A stretch of DNA of 14,094 nt, from contig JAFUPG010000028.1 in assembly GCA_017481325.1 (NCBI GenBank), positions 1 through 14,094 on the forward strand. Direction: 5' to 3'. A model generated the notes under the pieces. It was not told the DNA's origin. It made no database searches and worked only from the letters and a program-made list of their open reading frames with translations. Shown here piece after piece: positions 1 to 6,567 of the stretch. The stretch comes from Oscillospiraceae bacterium. Lineage in GTDB: Bacteria > Bacillota_A > Clostridia > Oscillospirales > Oscillospiraceae. Position numbers and translations under genes: made by a program. Positions within the stretch are counted from its first letter, which is position 1, and each line of letters opens with the position of its first letter.

Positions 1-1
1 A

Positions 2-256
2 GCGGATATTCTGAAAGAAATCGGCAGCAGAAAACACACCATCGCCCGTAGCAAGGGTCTTGGCGAGAACGAGCCTGCCATGATGTGGATGACCACCATG
101 AACCCCGAGACCCGTCGGCTCATCAAGGTCATGCCCGAAGATGCGGAAAAAACCTCCATTTACTTCGACCTGCTCTTAGGCGACAACCTCACCGGCAGAA
201 AAGAATACATTGCGGAAAACGGCAGCCAGTATTTGGATCTGGCGGATATTTCGTAA
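2..256 (+). CDS. parE: DNA topoisomerase IV subunit B (ParE/GyrB-type), C-terminal fragment
   Basis: This is the last 84 codons of a type IIA topoisomerase ATPase subunit; the rest lies off the left edge. The visible part contains the hallmark SKGLGE (canonical YKGLGEM) of the GyrB/ParE C-terminal region, followed by MMWMTTMNPETRRLIKV and a tail ending LDLADIS. In the family, this subunit hydrolyses ATP and holds part of the TOPRIM metal site, working with the A subunit in decatenation. ParE is preferred over GyrB because the next topoisomerase gene, 533 bases on, is a ParC-like A subunit. A GyrB identity cannot be excluded from so short a fragment. The intervening DNA is occupied by an apparent insertion. 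Confidence 0.85.
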   Translation, partial: ADILKEIGSRKHTIARSKGLGENEPAMMWMTTMNPETRRLIKVMPEDAEKTSIYFDLLLGDNLTGRKEYIAENGSQYLDLADIS

Positions 257-259
257 GAT

Positions 260-320
260 AGCTAAGGGCTAATAACTAAAAACTAAAAACTAAGGTGTCC
301 GCAAGCGGACGGAATAAAAA
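260..320 (+). repeat. Inverted repeat, left copy (CTAATAACTAA tract plus hairpin)
   Basis: An AT-rich run of CTAA-type words (AGCTAAGGGCTAATAACTAA at the start) leads to GGT, a perfect 6-bp hairpin GTCCGC-AA-GCGGAC (297-310), and GGAATAAAAA. The reverse complement of 689-750 has the same layout, sharing CTAATAACTAA and GAATAAAAA, but with a different hairpin stem. A third copy lies at 13883-13940. Conserved architecture with a changed but still self-complementary stem points to selection for the structure. Confidence 0.75.
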
Positions 321-332
321 GGAGTATTGGAT

Positions 333-686
333 ATGGGGACTTCCAGTGCGCTCTCTGCAGCATCCATCGAACTATCAGTCCAAGCAGTTTCTCTCTATAA
401 GTGGCTGGTTTATGAAAAAAAGGAACACATTATGTCGAAGCAGTTCCTGCGCAGTTCGACCAGTATTGGTGCAAATATTCACGAAGCCTACTATGCCGCA
501 AGCAAGGCTGACTTTATCAACAAAATGCAAATTGCACTGAAGGAAGCTTCCGAAACCGATTATTGGCTGATCGTTTTAGAGCGGACAGGCTACTTCGATC
601 CGCTATTCTCGCCAATCAAAACCCAGGTAAACGCACTAAAGAAAATGCTTATCGCAACGTTGAATACAGCAAAAGGAACGGAATAG
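333..686 (+). CDS. Four-helix bundle protein (23S rRNA intervening-sequence / Avd-like family)
   Basis: The 117-residue protein is close to the usual 110-125 residues of this family. Its central block is the family signature: SKQFLRSSTSIGANIHEA (35-52), ASKADFINKM (56-65), then IALKEASETDYWL (67-79). Relatives include proteins encoded in intervening sequences of bacterial 23S rRNA genes and Avd, the accessory protein of diversity-generating retroelements; no enzymatic activity is known. I chose the ATG at 333 because AAAGGAG (318-324) lies 8 bases upstream; the in-frame TTG at 327 would sit only 2 bases from it. The gene lies inside an inverted-repeat pair splitting parE from parC. A second, diverged member is at 5658. 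Its role here is unknown; nucleic-acid binding is an inference from the family. Confidence 0.85.
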   Translation: MGTSSALSAASIELSVQAVSLYKWLVYEKKEHIMSKQFLRSSTSIGANIHEAYYAASKADFINKMQIALKEASETDYWLIVLERTGYFDPLFSPIKTQVNALKKMLIATLNTAKGTE

Positions 687-688
687 TA

Positions 689-750
689 TTTTTATTCCAT
701 GCCGAAGGCATGCCTCAGCTATTCACTATTAGTTATTAGCTGTTAGTCCT
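689..750 (-). repeat. Inverted repeat, right copy
   Basis: On the minus strand this reads AGGACTAACAGCTAATAACT, then further CTAA-like words, then a perfect 6-bp hairpin (CATGCC/GGCATG around a 3-base loop, 698-712), then GAATAAAAA. It mirrors 260-320 across the four-helix-bundle gene. The outer edge lies about 40 bases before parC, so parC keeps its own ribosome-binding site outside the repeat. Confidence 0.75.
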
Positions 751-789
751 TCCGCCTATACTATTTCATTTCGGAAATGGAAGAATTTT

Positions 790-3033
790 ATGGCCAAGAA
801 GAAAAAAGAACCAGTCATTAAGAAGGAAATCGACACCTCTCGGGTGGAGGGGCTTCGGGCGGAGGTTTTGGAGCAGCCCATTACGGATACTCTGACCCTG
901 AACTATATGCCCTACGCCATGAGCGTCATCGTCTCCCGTGCCATCCCTGAGATCGACGGCTTTAAGCCCTCCCACCGCAAGCTCCTGTACACCATGTACA
1001 AAATGGGGCTTCTAAACGGCGGCCTCACCAAGTCCGCCAATATTGTGGGTCAGACCATGCGCCTGAACCCCCACGGCGATGCCGCCATTTATGAGACTAT
1101 GGTGCGTCTGAGCCGTGGTAACGAGGCACTTTTGACCCCCTTCGTGGAGTCCAAGGGTAACTTCGGCAAGGTCTACTCCAGAGATATGGCCTACGCCGCC
1201 TCCCGTTACACCGAGGCCAAGCTGGCGCCCATCTGCGCCGAGATTTTCCGGGATATCGACGCCGAAACCGTGGATTTCGTGGATAACTACGATGCCACCA
1301 TGCTGGAGCCCACCTTACTTCCCACCGCCTTCCCCAATGTGCTGGCCTCCGCCAACATGGGCATTGCCGTGGGCATGGCCAGCAATATCTGCTCCTTTAA
1401 CCTAAGAGAGGTCTGCAAGGCCACCGCCGCCCGGATCAAAGACCCGGAGTGCGACATTATGGAGTACATGCCCGGCCCCGATTTCTCCACCGGCGGCGAG
1501 ATCCTCACCAGTCCCCAGGAGATGGAGGAGGTCTACCGCACCGGCCGTGGCAGCATCAAGATCCGTGCCCGCTGGCGCTATGTGAAAGAGGGCAACCTCA
1601 TTGAGATCTACGAGATTCCCTATACCACCACCACCGAGGCCATTATTGACAAGGTCTCGGAGCTGATCAAGGCAGGCAAGCTCCGTGAGATCTCCGATAT
1701 GCGTGACGAGACCGACCTCAGCGGTCTGAAGCTGGCCATTGACCTGAAGCGTGGGGTAGATCCTGAGAAGCTGATGCAGAAGCTGCTGCGCAGCACCCCC
1801 CTGCAGGACTCCTTCGGCTGCAACTTCAACCTGCTGATCGCCGGCATGCCCCGTGTGCTGGGCGTGTACGAGATCATGGAGGAGTGGACGGCATGGCGCA
1901 CGGACTGCGTCCGCCGCAGAGTCTACTTCCAGAAGCAGAAGAAGGAAGAGAAGCTGCACCTGCTCAAGGGTTTGAAGCGTATCCTCTTAGACATTGACAA
2001 GGCCATTCGTATCATCCGTGAGACGGAGTCCGATGCGGAGGTCATCCCCAATCTGATGATCGGTTTCGGCATCGACAAGATCCAGGCGGAATTCGTGGCC
2101 GAGATCAAGCTGCGCAACATCAACAAGGAGTACATCCTCAAGCGTACCGCCGAGGTGGACGAGCTGGAGAAGGAGCTCGGGGAACTGGACTCCCTCCTAA
2201 AGAGCCGCAAAAAGATCCTGAACATCATCGTCAAGGAGCTGGATGCCATTGCCGACAAGTACGGCAAGGAGCGCAAGACCGGCATTCTCTACGGCGGTGA
2301 TGTGGAAGACGAGGACGAGGAGGAGGCTGTGCCCGACTACCCCGTGACCATTTTCGTCTCCAAAGAGGGCTACTTTAAGAAGATCACGCCCCAGTCTCTG
2401 CGTATGTCCGGCGAGCAGAAGTTCAAGGAGGGCGACAGCCTGCGCTTTTCCACCGAGACTTCTAACGCCGCAGAGCTGCTGGTTTTCACCGACAAATTCC
2501 AGGTCTACAAGGCCCGCTGCAGCGACTTTGACGACAGCAAGGCCTCTCTTCTGGGCGACTATCTCCCCGGCAAGCTGGGCTTTGACGAGGGCGAGAATGT
2601 CATTGACGTCTGCCTGCCCGGAGATTACAGCGGCAATGTGATCTTCGTCTTTGAAAACGGCAAGGTGGCCAAGGTAGAACTGTCTGCCTACCGGACCAAG
2701 TCCAACCGCCGCAAGCTCACCGGCGCTTACTCCGACAAGAGCCCCCTGAAGGCGGTGTTCCTGCTGAAGGAGGATCAGCAGATCGTCATCTATGCCACCG
2801 ACGGCAGAGCCCTGATCTTCACCACCGCTCAGCTGGCACCCAAGTCCACCCGCAGCACCCAGGGTGTGGCCGTTATGAGCCTGAAGCGCAAGGCGCTGGT
2901 GCATAAGGCCGTTCTTTTGACCGGCAGCAGCATTGTCAATGCCTCCCGTTACCGCACCCGTTCCCTGCCCGCCGCAGGCGCTCTTCTGAAGGAAGAGGAT
3001 GCGGAGGAAAAACAGATCGTAATGGAGCTGTGA
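790..3033 (+). CDS. parC: DNA topoisomerase IV subunit A (clostridial ParC)
   Basis: This 747-residue protein is the DNA-cleaving and rejoining subunit of a type IIA topoisomerase, acting with ParE to decatenate and relax chromosomes. The winged-helix region carries KSANIVGQTMRLNPHGDAA, and the catalytic tyrosine is Y140 in SRYTEAKL. A tower/coiled-coil region is followed by an acidic linker (EDEDEEEAVPDY, around 511-522) and a beta-pinwheel-like C-terminal domain (from about 523). No intact gyrase box (QRRGGKG) is seen, which favours ParC over GyrA. The quinolone-pocket Ser of other topoisomerases (GyrA Ser83) is Ala98 here, and the Asp87 position is Glu102. The ATG at 790 follows GGAAG by 6 bases. 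The gene is separated from parE by the cassette and overlaps nothing; the YitT gene starts 4 bases after its stop. Confidence 0.92.
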   Translation: MAKKKKEPVIKKEIDTSRVEGLRAEVLEQPITDTLTLNYMPYAMSVIVSRAIPEIDGFKPSHRKLLYTMYKMGLLNGGLTKSANIVGQTMRLNPHGDAAIYETMVRLSRGNEALLTPFVESKGNFGKVYSRDMAYAASRYTEAKLAPICAEIFRDIDAETVDFVDNYDATMLEPTLLPTAFPNVLASANMGIAVGMASNICSFNLREVCKATAARIKDPECDIMEYMPGPDFSTGGEILTSPQEMEEVYRTGRGSIKIRARWRYVKEGNLIEIYEIPYTTTTEAIIDKVSELIKAGKLREISDMRDETDLSGLKLAIDLKRGVDPEKLMQKLLRSTPLQDSFGCNFNLLIAGMPRVLGVYEIMEEWTAWRTDCVRRRVYFQKQKKEEKLHLLKGLKRILLDIDKAIRIIRETESDAEVIPNLMIGFGIDKIQAEFVAEIKLRNINKEYILKRTAEVDELEKELGELDSLLKSRKKILNIIVKELDAIADKYGKERKTGILYGGDVEDEDEEEAVPDYPVTIFVSKEGYFKKITPQSLRMSGEQKFKEGDSLRFSTETSNAAELLVFTDKFQVYKARCSDFDDSKASLLGDYLPGKLGFDEGENVIDVCLPGDYSGNVIFVFENGKVAKVELSAYRTKSNRRKLTGAYSDKSPLKAVFLLKEDQQIVIYATDGRALIFTTAQLAPKSTRSTQGVAVMSLKRKALVHKAVLLTGSSIVNASRYRTRSLPAAGALLKEEDAEEKQIVMEL

Positions 3034-3037
3034 TATT

Positions 3038-3928
3038 ATGAAGTCAACGAAGAAAGAATTATTGCGCAACATTCTGATGATTCTTTTCGGCTGCGCCGTG
3101 TTTGCCCTGGGCTTTGACCTGTTTTTGGAGCCTGTGGGCTTCAACTGCGGCGGCATCAGCGGCATCGCCATGCTCATCAACTACGGTGCGGAAAACGCCG
3201 CCGGGAAGGAACTGCCCTGGCTCTCTGTGGGTATCCTCAGCGCCGTGATCAATCTGCCCCTGTTCTTCGGCGGGTATAAGAAGATCGGTAAATATTTCTT
3301 CTTTACCTCCCTCTTCGGCATGATCTGCAATTCTGTTTTCTTCGACCTGTTCTCCTATATTCCCGTGCCGGAGGTAGAGCCGCTCATGGCCGTGATCCTG
3401 GGCGGCGTGATGATCGGCGCCGGTCTGGGTGTGGTGTTCCTGGCAGGTGCCTCCACCGGTGGCATTGACATCGTAGCACGTCTGCTGAAGCTGAAGTTCC
3501 GCAATTTCCCCATCGGCAAGATCATTCTGGTCTTCGACCTCTGTACCGCCGTTGCCACGGGCATTGTCTACAAGCAGCTGAGCAACACCCTCTACAGCGC
3601 CCTGGCCCTGTACCTCTCCAGCGTGGTGCTGGACAAGGTGGTCTACGGCATGGACTTTGCCAAGGTGGCTCTGATCATCTCCGATGAGTACGAGAAGATC
3701 TCCTATGCCATCGACACCAAGCTGGATCGTGGCTCTACCCTGCTCCGTGGCCAGGGCTTTTACCGCCGGGAGGACAAGTATATTGTCCTGTCTGCTGTGC
3801 GGCAGAAGCAGCTGGCACAGCTGAAGGAGATCGTTATGGAGATCGACCCCAAGGCTTTCATCATTCTGCAGGATGCCCGTCAGGTTTTGGGCGACGGATT
3901 TAAACGCTACGACCGCTTCGAACTGTAA
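3038..3928 (+). CDS. YitT-family membrane protein (DUF161 + DUF2179)
   Basis: This 296-residue protein begins with a positively charged end (MKSTKKELLR) and then about five to six hydrophobic segments in residues 10-200. These include the glycine-rich family motifs GFNCGGISGIAM (34-45) and a GASTGGIDIVARLL segment. The last 80 residues form a soluble DUF2179-type domain (KLDRGSTLLRGQGFYRRED...KYIVLSAV), the arrangement seen in Bacillus YitT, YpjC and YqfU. The family lacks a firmly established biochemical role; transport is suspected. The start is 4 bases after the parC stop, with GGAG 10 bases upstream, so it is probably co-transcribed with parC. The downstream lipoprotein gene follows after 21 bases. 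Confidence 0.9.
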   Translation: MKSTKKELLRNILMILFGCAVFALGFDLFLEPVGFNCGGISGIAMLINYGAENAAGKELPWLSVGILSAVINLPLFFGGYKKIGKYFFFTSLFGMICNSVFFDLFSYIPVPEVEPLMAVILGGVMIGAGLGVVFLAGASTGGIDIVARLLKLKFRNFPIGKIILVFDLCTAVATGIVYKQLSNTLYSALALYLSSVVLDKVVYGMDFAKVALIISDEYEKISYAIDTKLDRGSTLLRGQGFYRREDKYIVLSAVRQKQLAQLKEIVMEIDPKAFIILQDARQVLGDGFKRYDRFEL

Positions 3929-3949
3929 TTTTTGGAAGGAGGTAAGCCC

Positions 3950-5254
3950 ATGCGCCGCATCATTCCCTTTTTACTGGCTCTGCTGCTGGGGCTTACCGGC
4001 TGCCACAGCCTGCTGAAGTCAGAGCATCTCTCTGTCAGCCCCCATGTGGAGGCTTCGATCCCCTCCTCCCAGGGGGAGATCGCCAATACACCTCCCGTAG
4101 TCTCCGAGCGTATGGAGCTCCGTGGCGCTGTGCTGTCCTTTATCCGTGACTGGACGGAACAGGGGCTGATCTACGTGCAGCGCTACAACGGCGACATCGC
4201 CGCCGATCTGGACGAGACCATCCGCTATGCCACCCAGGAGGACCCCATCGGCGCCTACGCCGTGGACTACATTGATGCAGAGCTCAGCGGCGACGAGACC
4301 GAGGGCGAGGTGGCCATGAGTATTGTGTTCCGCCGAAGCGCGGCGGAAATCGATGCCATTGTCACCGTCAACGGCAACAGCAGCGCCAACGAGAAGATCC
4401 TTCAGGCCCTCAAATCCTTTGATGTCTCCCTGACTTTGCGCATCCGTAACTATCAGGAGGAGGATTTCACCCAGCTGATCTACCGCTATTGCCTGGACAA
4501 CCCCGGTATTGTGCCGGTGTTCCCCACCCTTTCCGCCCAGGTCTACCCCAAGGAGGGGGCATCCCGGATTTTGGAGCTGCATTTTGCTTACCCGGTATCC
4601 AAGGAAGAGCTGCGAGTGATCCAGAGCGAGGTGCAGACCATTATGAATTCCGCCTCCTCCTATGTCCGCTCCGGCAAGGATGAGAGAGAGCGGGCGCAGC
4701 TTTTGTGCCGCTTTTTGAGCACTCGCTTTTCCTATGCGCCCAGTGACAGCTTCCCCCAGATGCCCGCTTATGAGCTGCTGAGCCAGGGCAAGGCCCATAG
4801 TTTTTCTTTTGCCTCCGTATTTTATGCCCAGTGCCTCTCCGCCGGACTGGAGTGCCGGATCGTCTCCGGAAGTCGGGCCGGCGCTGACCATTACTGGAAT
4901 CTGCTGCAGCTTGACGACAAGTATTATCATGTGGATCTGCTGCGAAGCATGGAGCTGGGGCAGACGGAGCTGCTTCTTTTGAGCTCTCAGGAGCTGCTGG
5001 AGGAGGAGTACAGCTGGCAGGCAGAGCTCTACCCCGCTGCCGTGGCTGTCCCCGAGACGGATGAGACCCAGCCGGAGGAGAGTACAGAGTCCGGAGCGCA
5101 TGATCACGACACAACCGCCCCCTCTGAAAGCACGGAGTCTACGGAGGAATCTGTCACCGAAACTGCTGCAGACAGTTCCGAGAGCGGCAGCGAGGAGAGC
5201 GAAACCGAGCCATCAACCGATGGCAGCAGCGAGAGCACAGCGCCGATCTCATAA
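3950..5254 (+). CDS. Lipoprotein with degenerate transglutaminase-like domain
   Basis: The 434-residue protein opens with a lipoprotein signal peptide: MRR, a leucine-rich core, then lipobox LTGC with C18 as the lipidation site. It should therefore be anchored on the outer face of the membrane. Residues 280-330 match the transglutaminase-like core (GLECRIVSGSRAGADHYWNL, then DDKYYHVDL). The His (H314) and Asp (D329) of the triad are kept, but the cysteine position is Ser284 (AHSFSFASVF, where active members have GxCxxxA). The last 65 or so residues are an acidic Ser/Thr/Glu-rich tail. ATG 3950 has AAGGAGG (3936-3942) 7 bases upstream; the in-frame TTG at 3932 would lie upstream of this site and spoil the signal peptide. 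The gene is probably the third of the parC operon. It is likely a binding or structural cell-surface domain rather than a classical cysteine enzyme. Confidence 0.8.
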   Translation: MRRIIPFLLALLLGLTGCHSLLKSEHLSVSPHVEASIPSSQGEIANTPPVVSERMELRGAVLSFIRDWTEQGLIYVQRYNGDIAADLDETIRYATQEDPIGAYAVDYIDAELSGDETEGEVAMSIVFRRSAAEIDAIVTVNGNSSANEKILQALKSFDVSLTLRIRNYQEEDFTQLIYRYCLDNPGIVPVFPTLSAQVYPKEGASRILELHFAYPVSKEELRVIQSEVQTIMNSASSYVRSGKDERERAQLLCRFLSTRFSYAPSDSFPQMPAYELLSQGKAHSFSFASVFYAQCLSAGLECRIVSGSRAGADHYWNLLQLDDKYYHVDLLRSMELGQTELLLLSSQELLEEEYSWQAELYPAAVAVPETDETQPEESTESGAHDHDTTAPSESTESTEESVTETAADSSESGSEESETEPSTDGSSESTAPIS

Positions 5255-5281
5255 AAATTTCAAGAATTTTAGAAAAAAGTC

Positions 5282-5310
5282 TTGACAAATGCAGGAAGTA
5301 TGGGTATAAT
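5282..5310 (+). promoter_or_regulatory. Consensus sigma-A promoter of tRNA-Gly
   Basis: TTGACA (5282-5287) and TATAAT (5305-5310) are both perfect consensus with a 17-base spacer. The predicted start is about 7 bases before the tRNA. An 8-bp inverted repeat, TGCAGGAA (5290-5297) and TTCCTGCA (5313-5320), brackets the -10 box. Confidence 0.9.
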
Positions 5311-5323
5311 AATTCCTGCAAAT

Positions 5324-5399
5324 GCGGGTGTAGCTCATCCGGTAGAGCGCCACCTTGCCAAGGTGGAGGTAGCGAGTTCGAGCCTCGTCACCCGCTCCA
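5324..5399 (+). tRNA. tRNA-Gly (GCC anticodon)
   Basis: A complete cloverleaf folds by eye. Acceptor GCGGGTG (5324-5330) pairs with CACCCGC (5389-5395); the anticodon stem is CCACC/GGTGG with loop TTGCCAA, giving anticodon GCC at 5357-5359. The T arm is GCGAG-TTCGAGC-CTCGT. The discriminator is T5396 and CCA is encoded (5397-5399). It decodes GGC and GGU glycine codons, which suits the GC-rich coding sequence around it. It stands as a single-gene unit with its own promoter and terminator. Confidence 0.96.
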
Positions 5400-5400
5400 A

Positions 5401-5442
5401 AAAAGAACGAACTTTTGGTAGACAAAAGTTCGTTCTTTTTTT
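5401..5442 (+). terminator. Rho-independent terminator of tRNA-Gly
   Basis: Stem AAAAGAACGAACTTTTG (5401-5417) pairs perfectly with 5423-5439 around loop GTAGA and runs into a T tract (5436-5442). It begins directly after the CCA end. Confidence 0.92.
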
Positions 5443-5444
5443 AT

Positions 5445-5610
5445 CCAAGCCGCAGGCTTGGCATATCATCACGCGTCAGCGTGTATATCATCGCCGTAGG
5501 CGCATATCATCAGCCGAAGGCTGTATTAACTGCGGCTTGATGATATGCAACACTGCGTGTTGATGATATGCAATTCCTGCGGAATTGATGATATACAAGG
5601 CTTCGCCTTG
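5445..5610. repeat. Hairpin array 1 with CATATCAT / ATGATATG spacers
   Basis: Seven perfect small hairpins, each with a different stem and a 3-4-base loop: CCAAGCC-GCA-GGCTTGG (5445-5461), CACGC-GTCA-GCGTG (5470-5483), CGCC-GTA-GGCG (5492-5502), CAGCC-GAA-GGCTG (5511-5523), CAACAC-TGC-GTGTTG (5548-5562), CAATTCC-TGC-GGAATTG (5571-5587) and CAAGGC-TTC-GCCTTG (5596-5610). One degenerate unit lies around 5524-5537. Spacers are 8 bases: CATATCAT, TATATCAT, CATATCAT in the left half, then ATGATATG, ATGATATG, ATGATATA in the right half. The spacers of the two halves are therefore reverse complements. No coding function is apparent. Confidence 0.85.
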
Positions 5611-5636
5611 ATTTGCTTGTGGAAAAATAGTATAAT
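5608..5636 (+). promoter_or_regulatory. Promoter of the four-helix-bundle operon
   Basis: TTGATT (5608-5613), 17 bases, then TATAAT (5631-5636). The -35 box overlaps the right arm of the last hairpin of array 1, so array structure could affect promoter use. The predicted start, near 5643, precedes the ribosome-binding site AAGGGAG by only a base or two. Confidence 0.75.
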
Positions 5637-5657
5637 TCTCTTGAAGGGAGTGGTTAT

Positions 5658-6005
5658 ATGCCGAAAAATTATTTGCTGATATATTCTGAGCAGCTTGCAA
5701 CAGAAATAGAATTGCTTTGCCAAAATACCAAGACATCATCTAACACTCTTTTCCAAATCCGCAAAAGTTCCAGTAGCGTTTACGCAAATATCCGTGAAGC
5801 CAATTATGGGCAGAGTAAAGCGGATATGCTTTCAAAATTTGAAATTGCTCTTAAGGAATGTAGCGAAACCGAAGGTTGGTTGCAGTTGTTATATAACACA
5901 AAAGGCATTGATGAAACAACCTACAAAAACCACAGAAATCTTTGTGGCCGAATTAGACGGATGCTGATCGCCTCATGCAAAACATTAAAGGAGAATACGA
6001 AATGA
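5658..6005 (+). CDS. Four-helix bundle protein (23S rRNA intervening-sequence / Avd-like family), second copy
   Basis: The 115-residue protein matches the gene at 333 in its core: SSSSVYANIREANYGQSKAD (37-56) and FEIALKECSETEGWLQLL (61-78), against SIGANIHEAYYAASKAD and IALKEASETDYWL. Outside the core the two differ strongly, so they are not recent duplicates. The N-terminus is unlike the first copy (MPKNYLLIYSEQLATEIELL). AAGGGAG (5644-5650) lies 7 bases before the ATG. The stop overlaps the next start (ATGA at 6002-6005), so the two are translationally coupled. It lies directly downstream of hairpin array 1. Function is unknown; family relatives associate with structured RNA or DNA (IVS elements, DGR Avd), making the adjacent hairpins candidate partners. 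Confidence 0.82.
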   Translation: MPKNYLLIYSEQLATEIELLCQNTKTSSNTLFQIRKSSSSVYANIREANYGQSKADMLSKFEIALKECSETEGWLQLLYNTKGIDETTYKNHRNLCGRIRRMLIASCKTLKENTK

Positions 6006-6460
6006 AAAAATACTCCTCTCGAGCAGTAAAATCGTTTATGGTAGTTTCTTTGGTTTGTGGCGTCGTTTTATTGACCGGTATTATCCTTGCTTTCGCAGGC
6101 GTTGAAGATATCGGATTACCCATTGGTCTGATATTGATGGGTGGACTGTTAGGTGTTATATTTTTCAGTTGCTTCCTTGCCGAAAAGAGTAGAACCCTGA
6201 TCATGGATACAGATAGAGTCATTTTCCCCAGAGGTGCGGAAATAAATGGAAAGACGGTTTTTCAAAAAACTGTTGTCAGAATTTGTGATATTGATTCTGT
6301 TGAAAGCAAATTTTACAAAGGTGACAAGATTATTTCTAGTGATTGCTTTTTCTATATGTTAAGGTTAAAAGATGGAACGAGTGTTGCGGTTACTCTTTAT
6401 GCCTACGGCAAAGAAGCAGAAAAAGAAATTTGGGAAACCCTCAAAAGTAGCATTGCGTAA
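6002..6460 (+). CDS. Small two-TM membrane protein of unknown function
   Basis: This 152-residue protein has two hydrophobic segments (about 10-32 and 38-59), then a roughly 90-residue soluble domain with alternating beta-like stretches (RTLIMDTDRVIFPRGAEING, CDIDSVESKFYKGD, FFYMLRLKDGTSVAVTLYAYG) and a final amphipathic helix (KEAEKEIWETLKSSIA). The layout resembles bacterial PH-like domain proteins with a leading transmembrane hairpin, but I could not confirm a family. The ATG at 6002 has AAAGGAG (5987-5993) 8 bases upstream; a longer in-frame start at 5975 lies before that site and is rejected. The start overlaps the stop of the four-helix-bundle gene by 4 bases. Codon use is AT-rich compared with the rest of the window, suggesting acquisition. 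Confidence 0.75.
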   Translation: MKKYSSRAVKSFMVVSLVCGVVLLTGIILAFAGVEDIGLPIGLILMGGLLGVIFFSCFLAEKSRTLIMDTDRVIFPRGAEINGKTVFQKTVVRICDIDSVESKFYKGDKIISSDCFFYMLRLKDGTSVAVTLYAYGKEAEKEIWETLKSSIA

Positions 6461-6524
6461 TTTACGCACCTTTTCGCTTTTCTTATCTTACTGTATGCAC
6501 CGTTATACTGCTCTTTCGCAGAAG

Positions 6525-6563
6525 AAAAGTCCCTTTTGTCCTGTGACAAAAGGGACTTTTTTT
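6525..6563 (+). terminator. Rho-independent terminator of the four-helix-bundle operon
   Basis: A perfect 16-bp stem, AAAAGTCCCTTTTGTC (6525-6540) against GACAAAAGGGACTTTT (6545-6560), with loop CTGT and a run of seven T (6557-6563). It lies 64 bases after the stop at 6460. Confidence 0.92.
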
Positions 6564-6567
6564 CACT

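Larger units (their letters stand above)
260..750 (+). mobile_element. Putative inverted-repeat-bounded four-helix-bundle cassette
   Basis: A single small gene is bracketed by two related sequences in opposite orientation (260-320 and 689-750). Both carry a CTAATAACTAA-type AT tract on the outside, then GG plus a short perfect hairpin, then GAATAAAAA facing the gene. The block sits exactly between parE and parC, which are normally adjacent. I infer an insertion of about 0.5 kb. No transposase is present and no target-site duplication was established, so any mobility would have to be supplied in trans or be extinct. Confidence 0.45.

Noticed and set aside
5324..5399. tRNA-Gly as an attachment site for the neighbouring island
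   Set aside because: I found no second copy of the tRNA 3' end downstream and no integrase gene in the window.
5282..5563. Open frame spanning the tRNA-Gly gene
   Set aside because: It reads through the promoter, tRNA, terminator and hairpin array; all of these have better explanations.
5445..5610. CRISPR-like array
   Set aside because: The constant element is only 8 bases and the variable parts are palindromes, not unique protospacer-like sequences; orientation flips in the middle and no cas genes are present.
333..6005. Diversity-generating retroelement
   Set aside because: The helix-bundle proteins resemble Avd, but there is no reverse transcriptase and no template/variable repeat pair in the window.
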